A stretch of DNA of 40,737 nt, taken from contig JAEEVE010000003.1 of the NCBI GenBank assembly GCA_016290765.1, forward strand, positions 1 to 40,737, in the 5' to 3' direction. The notes beneath the pieces were generated by a model. That model saw only the letters and a list, made by a program, of their open reading frames with translations, was not told the origin of the DNA and did not search any database. The translations under genes were made by a program, and so were the position numbers. This document shows, one piece after another, positions 32,734-40,021 of this stretch (position 1 is its first letter; each line of letters starts with the position of its first letter). The stretch comes from Muribaculaceae bacterium. GTDB lineage: Bacteria > Bacteroidota > Bacteroidia > Bacteroidales > Muribaculaceae.

Positions 32734-32789
32734 CCACAATATTACCCCCAAAAATGGGTTACATTAATGGATAATAGATATTGACAAAT

Positions 32790-33428
32790 ATGAAACGACA
32801 AATTTTACTCACCGCATTTGTTTTATGTCTGGCCTTTGTCAGTGCACAGGCGCAAAAGTACTGGGCCAATATGCAACAAGTTTGTATCGATGCTGCATTG
32901 CCAACGATGCAATATCCTGTGGCTCAAGATTGCCGCATGTATGCCGAAGATTTTGAGATCGAGGCTGGTGGCTCATGCCAAGTGACAATCTATTTGGACA
33001 ACACCCTCCCAATTTGGTTCCTACAGCTGCAAATGATCCTGCCCGATGGCTTGTCGGTGACCAGTGCCAAACTATCACAAGAATTCATTTCCCTCACCAA
33101 TTATGTTGTGGATGGTGAGACACACAACGACAATGCTATGACCTATAGCTGGGAAGGCGAGCGGCCTCATGAACTCAGACTGCTCACCACCAACATGGTG
33201 CAACATTACCCCATTCCCATCGGAACGCATCAGAGTGTGTTTGTCATTACCCTACATGCCAACGAGTCATTGACAACCGGTACCTATGAGGTAGCGACAA
33301 CGCTATTTCGCTTTGTCGCCGCCACGACTGATGAAGGTGAGGGCTTTTGTAGGAGTCAACACTTCTTGCCAAGTCACCGTGATTCCTCCCAAGGCGACCG
33401 ATGTCCAGGTGACCCCAGCGAGCATTGA
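32790..33428 (+). CDS. 5' fragment of a secreted cohesin-like/Ig/dockerin/FGE-like protein (frameshifted)
   Basis: The frame begins with a signal peptide (MKRQILLTAFVLCLAFVSAQAQ). A beta-rich domain follows (DFEIEAGGSCQVTIYLDNTLPIWFLQLQMILPDGLSV to TTGTYEVATTLFRFVAATTDEGEG) that resembles the cohesin-like or carbohydrate-binding modules of Bacteroidales secreted proteins. Translation leaves the natural frame at a four-T run (33345-33348), and the last 25 or so residues are unrelated. Deleting one T would join it smoothly to the next fragment (EGF-VGVNTSCQVTV). I take both fragments as one gene, 32790-34683. An ORF upstream could use TTG at 32781, but ATG 32790 gives the better signal peptide. 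Confidence 0.75.
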   Translation: MKRQILLTAFVLCLAFVSAQAQKYWANMQQVCIDAALPTMQYPVAQDCRMYAEDFEIEAGGSCQVTIYLDNTLPIWFLQLQMILPDGLSVTSAKLSQEFISLTNYVVDGETHNDNAMTYSWEGERPHELRLLTTNMVQHYPIPIGTHQSVFVITLHANESLTTGTYEVATTLFRFVAATTDEGEGFCRSQHFLPSHRDSSQGDRCPGDPSEH

Positions 33429-34683
33429 GCTGTTTCCAGGGCAAGCAACGACACTCACTGCCACTGTTCAGCCAAGTTATGTGACCCAGACAGTAATTTG
33501 GCAGTCACAGGATCAAAACATTGCCACTGTCGATGAGCAAGGTTGTGTCACTGCCCATGGTGTGGGGCAAACAACCATTACTGCCACCACCACCGAGGCG
33601 GCGCAACTATCCGCTACGTGTCAGGTCACGGTCAACCCGATCTTGGCGAGCAGTGTGAGTCTCAGCCAGACGGCAGCCATTGTCAAGCCTGGTGCCACTT
33701 TCAGTCTTACCCCGACCATCTTGCCCGAGAATGCCACGTGCAGTGTTGTTGATTGGATCTCGTCCGACCCGCAGGTGGCAACCGTTGACGCCCAGGGAAC
33801 AGTGGTGGTGCATCAACGCGGCACTGCCATTGTCACAGCCACAACCACCGATGGCACCCAGCTGCGCTCAAGTTGCCTCGTTGCCGCTGACTGTCAACCC
33901 GACATCAATGGCGATGGGGAATATGATGTGGTAGATGTGAACTGTTGCATTAATGCCATGCTTGGCAAGACCTCTGACCCAGAAGTCATTGAAAAATCTG
34001 ATGTTAATGGTGACGGTATAGCCGACATCTCGGATGTCAACTTGATTATCAATGCTTTGCTCTACGGAGTGCGCTCAATGACTCATGAGTTTACCGTCAA
34101 TGGAGTGGCATTTACAATGGTTCCTGTAGAAGGTAATGAGGATGTCCCTGCATTTGCCATCGCACAAACCGAGACCACCGAAGCACTATACAAAGCCGTC
34201 ATGGGCAACTATTCGGCATCACACTTGTTTGATGTCGAAGATAATTGGCCAGCAACGTCCCTGGATTTGTATCGATCCCAAGAGTTTGTCAACAAGCTAA
34301 ATCAGCTCACAGGACTAGCTTTCCGTATTCCCCGCTATAGTGAATGGTATCATGCTGCTATAGGAGGCAATCGCAGCTTAGGTTTCACCTATGCCGGAAG
34401 CAACGATATCGAGGTCGTGGCGTGGTTTAACGAAAACAGCGACGATCATCCGCATCCTGTTGCTACCAAGGCACCCAACGAGTTGGGTCTCTACGACATG
34501 AGCGGAAATGTGGCGGAGTGGGGTGCCGAACTTGTACCAGGACCACACAACATGGGTGAGGTTCCATTTAACTATGGAGGCGGCTACAACTCCGACCGAA
34601 TAGGATGCCGAGTAACCTCTTTCGGTTTCTATGACTACCACGACTACGAATGCCGAGGCTTGGGACTCCGCCTTGCCATGTAA
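33331..34683 (+). CDS. 3' fragment: two Big_2 Ig-like domains, dockerin repeats and FGE/SUMF1-like domain
   Basis: In this frame the protein continues with two bacterial Ig-like group 2 domains (VTPASIELFPGQATTLTATV to LSATCQVTV; then VSLSQTAAIVKPGATFSLTPTI to SSCLVAA). A dockerin type I pair follows (DINGDGEYDVVDVNCCINAML and DVNGDGIADISDVNLIINALL), each with a calcium-loop DxNxDGxxDxxD pattern. A formylglycine-generating-enzyme-like domain ends the protein (TETTEALYKAVMGNY, LTGLAFRIPRYSEW, ELGLYDMSGNVAEW, CRGLGLRLAM). The paired cysteines of active FGE are not evident, so it is probably a binding or structural member. The protein is likely exported. The first ATG in frame is 33331, but without the frameshift this is not an independent start. 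Confidence 0.8.
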   Translation: MKVRAFVGVNTSCQVTVIPPKATDVQVTPASIELFPGQATTLTATVQPSYVTQTVIWQSQDQNIATVDEQGCVTAHGVGQTTITATTTEAAQLSATCQVTVNPILASSVSLSQTAAIVKPGATFSLTPTILPENATCSVVDWISSDPQVATVDAQGTVVVHQRGTAIVTATTTDGTQLRSSCLVAADCQPDINGDGEYDVVDVNCCINAMLGKTSDPEVIEKSDVNGDGIADISDVNLIINALLYGVRSMTHEFTVNGVAFTMVPVEGNEDVPAFAIAQTETTEALYKAVMGNYSASHLFDVEDNWPATSLDLYRSQEFVNKLNQLTGLAFRIPRYSEWYHAAIGGNRSLGFTYAGSNDIEVVAWFNENSDDHPHPVATKAPNELGLYDMSGNVAEWGAELVPGPHNMGEVPFNYGGGYNSDRIGCRVTSFGFYDYHDYECRGLGLRLAM

Positions 34684-34722
34684 CAACACTTCCTCTGGGA
34701 AACACCGTTTCGAGGGATAAAA

Positions 34723-34758
34723 AACAAGGTCGATGCCCCAACGGCACCGACCTTTGTT
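34723..34758. terminator. Bidirectional terminator between the FGE-like protein and EF-G2
   Basis: AACAAGGTCG and CGACCTTTGTT flank ATGCC/GGCA inner pairs. The right side has TTTGTTT on plus and the left side gives TTGTTTTTT on minus, so it can serve both convergent genes. Confidence 0.8.
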
Positions 34759-34778
34759 TGTGATAAGAAAGTTGAGGA

Positions 34779-36938
34779 TTAATCCTCGTCTTGCTTGCTC
34801 TCCTCGTATTCCTTGAGCAGTTGCGACTGGACGTCGGCAGGAACGAGCTCATAGCTGGCGAACTTCATGTTGAACGAAGCACGACCACCGGTGATCGAGC
34901 TCAGAGCAGTGCTGTAGCTGGCCATTTCCTTCAGAGGAATCTTAGCCTTAATCTTCTCCAGACCATTGCTGCTGCTCATGTCCATCATGATGCCGCGGCG
35001 GCCTTGCAGGTCGCTCTGCACACCACCCATGCTGTCGCTGGGCAGCAAAATCTCGACATCATAGACGGGCTCGAGAACCTTGGGGTTAGCGTTGCGGAAG
35101 GCATCGCTGAAGGCGTGGCGAGCAGCCAAACGGAACGAGATTTCGTTCGAGTCAACTGGGTGCATCTTACCATCGTAAATGCAGACGCGCACGTCGCGAG
35201 CATAAGAACCAGTCAACGGGCCCTGCTCCATGCGGTCCATGATACCCTTGACGATGGCGGGAATAAAGCGTGCGTCGATGGCACCACCCACGATACAGTT
35301 GTAGATGACCAGCATGCCGCCCCATTCCAGAGGAATCTCCTGCTTGTCGCGGATGCTCATCTTATACTCCTGGTTGCCGAACTTGTAAGTGTCAGGTTCG
35401 GGATCACCCTCGCGGTAGGGCTCAACGATCAGGTGAACCTCGCCAAACTGGCCCGAGCCACCCGACTGCTTCTTATGACGATAGTCGGCGCGAGCGGCCT
35501 TGGTGATGGTCTCACGGTAAGGAATCTTGGGCTCCTGGTACTCAATCATCACCTTGTCGTTGTTCTCAACGCGCCACTTGAGAGTGCGCAGGTGGAACTC
35601 GCCCTGACCACTGACGATGGTCTGCTTCAGTTCCTTGCTCTGCTCGATGAGCAGCGTGGGATCCTCCTCGTGCATGCGGTTGAGGATAGCGCCCAGCTTC
35701 TCAATCTCGCTCTCGTTCTGCGGGCGGATGGCACGCTGGAACTTGGGTGCGGGATACTCGATGAAATCGAATGAACTCTCCAGACCCTTCTCGTTAAGGG
35801 TGTTGCCACGGCGGACGTCTTTCAGCTTAACGGTAGCGCCGATGTCACCGGCTGCCATCTCGTCAACGGTGGTTTTGGTCAGACCGCATACTGCGTTCAG
35901 CTGAGCAACACGCTCCTTTGAGCCGCGGTTCATATTGTTCAGGTCGGTACCGGCCTTGATGGTACCCGACATCACCTTGAAGTAGCTAACCTCACCAATG
36001 TGAGGCTCGACGGTGGTCTTGAAGAAGAACAGGCTCACGGGACCAGCGGGATCGAGTGCGACCTCGTTGCCATCGGTGTCGGCCTGGGCAGGCATGTCCT
36101 GGGGCGCGGGAACGACGTTGCCCAAAATCTCGAGCAGACGGTCAATGCCCATCTCCTTCTCGCCGCTGCAGCACATCACGGGAATGATGCTGCAGTCGAT
36201 CAGACCCTTGCGGATACCGTCGATCATTTCTTCCTCGCTTAGCTCGCCAGTCTCAAAGAACTTGTCCATCAAGGACTCGTCGTTCTCGGCAGCCATCTCG
36301 ACCAGAGCGCTTTTCAGCTCCTCGGCCTTGTCGGCCAGTGCGGGGTCGATATCGCTGATAGTGGCCTTGCCACCGTCAGGACCGTAAGTGAGTTGCTTCA
36401 TCAGCAACAGGTCGACGATGCTCTTGAAGCCCGGACCACTGCTGGCGGGGAACTGCAGGGGCACAACCTTGTTGCCAAAGGTTTCCTTCAGGTTGTTCAG
36501 CACGTTGTCAAAGTCACTCTTCTCGGCCTCCATCTTGTTGATGACCATCAGCAGTGGCTTGTGGATGCTGTCAACGATGCGATACTGGTTCTGAGTACCA
36601 ACCTCTACACCATACTGGCCGTCGATGACCATCAAGCCAGCCTCGGTCACGTTGAGTGCAGTGTAAACGTTGCCCACAAAGTCATCACTGCCCGGGCAGT
36701 CGATGAAATTGAGCTTCTTGCCACTATTCTCAGCATAAAACAGGGTTGAGAACACCGAGTAGCCATACTCCTTCTCTACGGGGAAGTAGTCGCATACCGT
36801 GTTGCCTGCGTCGATAGTACCCTTGCGGTTGATAGTGCCGCAATTGTGGAGGATAGCCTCGGCCAGCGAGGTCTTGCCCGCCCCCTTGCCACCTAGCAAG
36901 GAGATGTTGCGAATTTCATTCGTCTTATAAGCCTTCAT
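34779..36938 (-). CDS. Elongation factor G paralogue of the EF-G2 type
   Basis: This 719-residue protein has all EF-G domains: G domain, domain II (VSLFFFKTTVEPHIGEVSYFKVMSG), III, IV (QFGEVHLIVEPY) and V (GRRGIMMDMS). The P-loop is intact in form (GGKGAGKTS, 16-24). The switch II motif is DCPGSDDF (80-87), where canonical EF-G has DTPGHVDF, so S84 replaces the catalytic His. The switch I motif RGITI is replaced by YGYSV (58-62). This matches the Bacteroides EF-G2, reported to support translation without GTPase activity and to matter for gut colonisation. It should bind the ribosome but hydrolyse GTP poorly. It has its own TAATTTTG promoter and a leader of about 80 nt. Confidence 0.93.
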   Translation of the reverse strand: MKAYKTNEIRNISLLGGKGAGKTSLAEAILHNCGTINRKGTIDAGNTVCDYFPVEKEYGYSVFSTLFYAENSGKKLNFIDCPGSDDFVGNVYTALNVTEAGLMVIDGQYGVEVGTQNQYRIVDSIHKPLLMVINKMEAEKSDFDNVLNNLKETFGNKVVPLQFPASSGPGFKSIVDLLLMKQLTYGPDGGKATISDIDPALADKAEELKSALVEMAAENDESLMDKFFETGELSEEEMIDGIRKGLIDCSIIPVMCCSGEKEMGIDRLLEILGNVVPAPQDMPAQADTDGNEVALDPAGPVSLFFFKTTVEPHIGEVSYFKVMSGTIKAGTDLNNMNRGSKERVAQLNAVCGLTKTTVDEMAAGDIGATVKLKDVRRGNTLNEKGLESSFDFIEYPAPKFQRAIRPQNESEIEKLGAILNRMHEEDPTLLIEQSKELKQTIVSGQGEFHLRTLKWRVENNDKVMIEYQEPKIPYRETITKAARADYRHKKQSGGSGQFGEVHLIVEPYREGDPEPDTYKFGNQEYKMSIRDKQEIPLEWGGMLVIYNCIVGGAIDARFIPAIVKGIMDRMEQGPLTGSYARDVRVCIYDGKMHPVDSNEISFRLAARHAFSDAFRNANPKVLEPVYDVEILLPSDSMGGVQSDLQGRRGIMMDMSSSNGLEKIKAKIPLKEMASYSTALSSITGGRASFNMKFASYELVPADVQSQLLKEYEESKQDED

Positions 36939-37020
36939 TTATTTATGTAATTAATAGAAATTATTTGTTCTCAAACAGTCCGAAAACGGGCCAAGAAGAC
37001 CCTATTTTCATTTCAAGCAG

Positions 37021-37028
37021 CAAAATTA
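37021..37028 (-). promoter_or_regulatory. -7 box of the EF-G2 gene
   Basis: TAATTTTG on the minus strand matches TAnnTTTG, about 82 bp before the ATG. No clear TTTG lies at -33, which may fit dependence on an activator. Confidence 0.5.
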
Positions 37029-37092
37029 CAAATAAGTCGCGAAAAAATCAGCTATTTTCCCAAAAAAACACCTTAGTTTAAATTTTTCTAAC

Positions 37093-37100
37093 TAATTTTG
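37093..37100 (+). promoter_or_regulatory. -7 box of hemW
   Basis: TAATTTTG matches the consensus 28 bp before the hemW ATG. The two divergent promoters in this 190-bp gap are about 65 bp apart. Confidence 0.55.
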
Positions 37101-37128
37101 CCCCTGAAACGAGATTTTCATCTGTTTT

Positions 37129-38004
37129 ATGGCTGGAGTATACGTGCATATACCGTTCTGTAGGCAACGCTGCATCTATTGCAATTTTTATTCGACTACA
37201 TGCCTTGAAATGCGTGAGGTATATGTCAAGATGCTGGTCAGTGAAGCAAAAACCAGGCGTAATGAGATTCAGCAGAAGTTTAATACTGTTTACCTGGGTG
37301 GTGGCACGCCGTCACAATTGGGTACAGGACTGATGCGTAGACTCGCCGATGGGCTTCGGGAAGCATTGCCGTTAGACGACATTGATGAGTTCACTGTTGA
37401 GGTGAATCCTGATGATGTAACACCACAACTGGTTGATGCCCTGGTTGACATGGGGGTTAACAGGGTAAGCATGGGGGTGCAAAGTCTTGTAGACAACGAA
37501 TTGAGGTTTATGCGCCGTCGGCACAATGCAAAGGGGGCAGTCGACGCTGTTGAAAGCTTGTTCAATAGGGGTATAGAGAACATCAGTTTGGACCTCATAT
37601 ATGGCATTCCTGGGCAAACAATCGACTCGTGGCTATACTCGCTTGATCTGGTAATAGCATTGCGGCCGCAGCACATCTCGGCTTACAACCTGAGTTATGA
37701 AGCCGGCACCCCACTATGGCAAATGCTGAAACGTGGCGAAGTCAACGAGGTGGATGACGACACATGTGTCGCGATGTATCAGATGCTGCTTATGCGGCTC
37801 AAAGAGGAGGGATATGAACACTATGAAATCTCAAACTTTGCATTGCCGGGCTTTGCATCGCGTCACAACTCGTCATACTGGGATGGCACGCCCTATCTGG
37901 GATTGGGAGCGGCGGCACATAGCTATGATGGTCATGTTCGGCGCTATAATGTAGCTGACTTGAAGGATTATATCCATCTCATAGTTGACCAGGATGTCGC
38001 TTAA
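37129..38004 (+). CDS. hemW: Radical-SAM heme chaperone HemW, truncated by an in-frame stop
   Basis: HemW is a radical-SAM protein related to coproporphyrinogen oxidase HemN that binds heme for transfer. The 4Fe-4S motif C11-x3-C15-x2-C18 (FCRQRCIYCNFYS) is present, as are GGGTPSQLG, EVNPDD and the conserved SLDLIYGIPGQT. The frame stops after 291 residues at TAA (38002-38004), and the same frame continues to 38250 with the usual HemW C-terminal domain. Full length would be 373 residues, the normal size. Residues essential for the radical-SAM core are upstream of the stop, so a partial product could fold, but it would lack the C-terminal domain. Confidence 0.9.
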   Translation: MAGVYVHIPFCRQRCIYCNFYSTTCLEMREVYVKMLVSEAKTRRNEIQQKFNTVYLGGGTPSQLGTGLMRRLADGLREALPLDDIDEFTVEVNPDDVTPQLVDALVDMGVNRVSMGVQSLVDNELRFMRRRHNAKGAVDAVESLFNRGIENISLDLIYGIPGQTIDSWLYSLDLVIALRPQHISAYNLSYEAGTPLWQMLKRGEVNEVDDDTCVAMYQMLLMRLKEEGYEHYEISNFALPGFASRHNSSYWDGTPYLGLGAAAHSYDGHVRRYNVADLKDYIHLIVDQDVA

Positions 38005-38250
38005 CAAGAGGAATGCCTGACCATGCAAGAGAAATATGACGAGACTGTCATGCTGGCTTTGCGTACATCCCGAGGCCTGGACACGGCAGTTATCCATGAT
38101 GAGTTTGGGCAAGATTTTTATGATCACCTCATGCGTCAAGCGCGGCCACATATTGATGCTGGTCGCCTCACTGCCTTGGGTGGGCAACTGCGTCTAACCC
38201 CACAGGCGATTATGCTCAGCGATGCCATCATCAGTGACCTGTTTATTTAA
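38005..38250 (+). pseudogene. hemW: C-terminal remnant of hemW after the premature stop
   Basis: This stretch is in the same frame as hemW and reads (after the stop) QEECLTMQEKYDETVMLA and onward, ending LSDAIISDLFI. It matches the HemW C-terminal winged-helix region (EKYDE-type motif followed by LRTSRGLD). An ATG at 38035 or 38023 could restart translation but would give only this domain, so it is treated as part of the broken gene. Confidence 0.8.
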
Positions 38251-38291
38251 TCAGTTGGACCTATTAACGTCTCAACTCACAACTATAAAAG

Positions 38292-38963
38292 ATGACAATA
38301 TTAGAAGCAATAGAGCAACGTCACAGCGTGCGGCGTTACACCTTACAGCCCATTGAGGCCGATAAGGTCATTGCGCTCAAAGAGCTGGTCGACCAGTGCA
38401 ACCGCGAGAGCGGGCTGCACATTCAACTTGTAATTGACGAGCCCAAGGCATTCTCTAGCCCATTGGTGCATTATGGCACATTCTCGGGCGTGATGAACTA
38501 CCTCGCGATGATTGGCCCTTCCGATGACCCCTTGCTCGATGAGAAACTGGGTTACTATGGCGAGAAGATTGTCCTCGAGGCACAACGCATGGGACTCAAC
38601 ACCTGCTGGGTAGCGCTCACTTTCCGTAAGAACCGCAAGGCATACACGGTCAATGCAGGTGAGAAACTGCGCTGCGTGGTCGCTATCGGCTATGGCCAAT
38701 CGCAAGGTGCAGGGCACAAAATAAAGACCATTGACCAAGTGTCGCAATGCGATGGCCCCATGCCCGACTGGTTCCGCCGTGGTGTCGAGGCGGCACTGCT
38801 GGCACCCACTGCCATCAACCAACAGAAGTTCATCTTCACTTTGCACGAGGGCAATCGTGTTGAGGCGCGGGCACGATGGGGCTTCTATGAAATCATCGAC
38901 CTCGGTATAGTCAAGTATCACTTTGAGGTCGCTGCAGGAAAAGACAATTTTACGTGGTTATGA
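38292..38963 (+). CDS. Nitroreductase-family flavoprotein
   Basis: This 223-residue protein has the FMN-binding start of the nitroreductase fold, MTILEAIEQRHSVRRY, and a GYGEKIVLEAQRMGLNTCWVAL-like central segment (LGYYGEKIVLEAQRMGLNTCWV). The C-terminal half contains LLAPTAINQQKFIFTL, a second nitroreductase-type block typical of the TM1586 subfamily in which two half-domains are present in one chain. Members reduce nitro compounds or quinones with NAD(P)H; the substrate is unknown. It overlaps the GH53 gene by ATGA (the GH53 ATG at 38960 overlaps the TGA at 38961-38963), implying cotranslation. It lies 41 bp after the hemW frame. Confidence 0.88.
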   Translation: MTILEAIEQRHSVRRYTLQPIEADKVIALKELVDQCNRESGLHIQLVIDEPKAFSSPLVHYGTFSGVMNYLAMIGPSDDPLLDEKLGYYGEKIVLEAQRMGLNTCWVALTFRKNRKAYTVNAGEKLRCVVAIGYGQSQGAGHKIKTIDQVSQCDGPMPDWFRRGVEAALLAPTAINQQKFIFTLHEGNRVEARARWGFYEIIDLGIVKYHFEVAAGKDNFTWL

Positions 38964-39958
38964 TGAAGAATTTCTTACTGACAATGATGGCTTGCGTGGC
39001 ATTGCAGGTCTTTGGTGCCGATTTCTGGCTCGGAGCCGACATCAGCGGCACCACACAACTGGAGGCATGGGGCGTGCAACTCTATAACGCACAAGGCGAG
39101 CCACGAGAAAATACCGAACTGATGCGCGAGTTGGGCCTGAATGCCGTGCGGTTGCGCGTGTGGGTAAACCCCAAAGATGGTTTTTGTGGTCCGGTAGATG
39201 TCTTGGCAATGGCTTTGCGTGCCCAACGGCTGGGAATGGCGGTGATGGTCGACTTCCACTACAGCGACTGGTGGGCCGATCCGGCCAAACAGAATATTCC
39301 TGAGGCATGGAAGCATTTGACCTACGAGCAGATGTGTCTAGCCCTGGCCAATCACACACGCCTCACGCTGCAGTTGTTGCGCACGGCGGGCATCGACGTG
39401 CGTTGGGTACAAGTGGGCAACGAGACCACACACGGCTTCCTGTGGGACATGGGCCGAGCCGAGACCAATATGGCACAGTATGCCGGGCTGACCCAAGCGG
39501 GCTATGACGCGGTCAAGCAGGTATATCCCGAAGCGCAAGTCATTATCCACCTCGATGGAGGCTGTGACCCCAAGCGATACCATTTCATCTTTGACGGCTT
39601 GAAGGCAAATGGCGCACGATGGGATATGATTGGGCTCAGCGTATATCCCTACTGGGATCAAGACGCAGGTCTGGAGAAGGACGACGAGGGCACACTGCGC
39701 GACTGCATCGCCAACATCAACGCACTCTATGAACGCTACGGCACCGAACTGATGATTGTCGAAACGGGCTATGAAGTCAAGCGACCCGAAGAGGGTAGGG
39801 CGTTCATGCAACGGCTCATCGATGCGTCACGAACACAAACCAATGGCCACTGCCACGGAGTCTTCTACTGGGCACCCGAACTCGAAGGCCATTACCCCCT
39901 AGGAGCCTTCCGTGACCACCGCCCCACAGTCATCATGGATGCCTTCCGCAACAAGTAA
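38960..39958 (+). CDS. GH53 arabinogalactan endo-beta-1,4-galactanase
   Basis: This 332-residue exported enzyme has a signal peptide (MMKNFLLTMMACVALQVFG) and then a full GH53 TIM barrel. The acid/base is E155 in VQVGNE, and the nucleophile is E268 in MIVETGYE. Conserved blocks include GADISGTTQLEAWG, RLRVWVNP and DFHYSDWWADPAKQNIPEAW. It cleaves beta-1,4-galactan side chains of pectin, a plant polysaccharide in the diet. No SusC/SusD pair, regulator or other glycosidase is next to it, so it is not inside a visible utilisation locus. ATG 38960 was chosen; 38954 is GTG and 38963 is also possible. It overlaps the nitroreductase stop codon and is followed by a strong terminator. Confidence 0.95.
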   Translation: MMKNFLLTMMACVALQVFGADFWLGADISGTTQLEAWGVQLYNAQGEPRENTELMRELGLNAVRLRVWVNPKDGFCGPVDVLAMALRAQRLGMAVMVDFHYSDWWADPAKQNIPEAWKHLTYEQMCLALANHTRLTLQLLRTAGIDVRWVQVGNETTHGFLWDMGRAETNMAQYAGLTQAGYDAVKQVYPEAQVIIHLDGGCDPKRYHFIFDGLKANGARWDMIGLSVYPYWDQDAGLEKDDEGTLRDCIANINALYERYGTELMIVETGYEVKRPEEGRAFMQRLIDASRTQTNGHCHGVFYWAPELEGHYPLGAFRDHRPTVIMDAFRNK

Positions 39959-39962
39959 GAAT

Positions 39963-40002
39963 AATTGCCCCGCAGTCACTACAAAAAGACCGCGGGGCAA
40001 TT
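39963..40002. terminator. Bidirectional terminator between GH53 and the FGE-like gene
   Basis: AATTGCCCCGC (39963-39973) pairs with GCGGGGCAATT (39992-40002), an 11-bp stem with an 18-nt loop. Short A/T tracts flank both sides, serving the two convergent genes. Confidence 0.8.
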
Positions 40003-40021
40003 TAAGTTGTTCATATAAAGG

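Noticed and set aside
33345-33348. Programmed ribosomal frameshifting at the four-T run
   Set aside because: The tract is short, there is no classic slippery heptamer or clear downstream structure, and an indel or sequencing error is simpler.
38002-38004. Stop-codon readthrough or recoding in hemW
   Set aside because: TAA is the stop least prone to readthrough, and no recoding element is visible; mutation or error is more likely.
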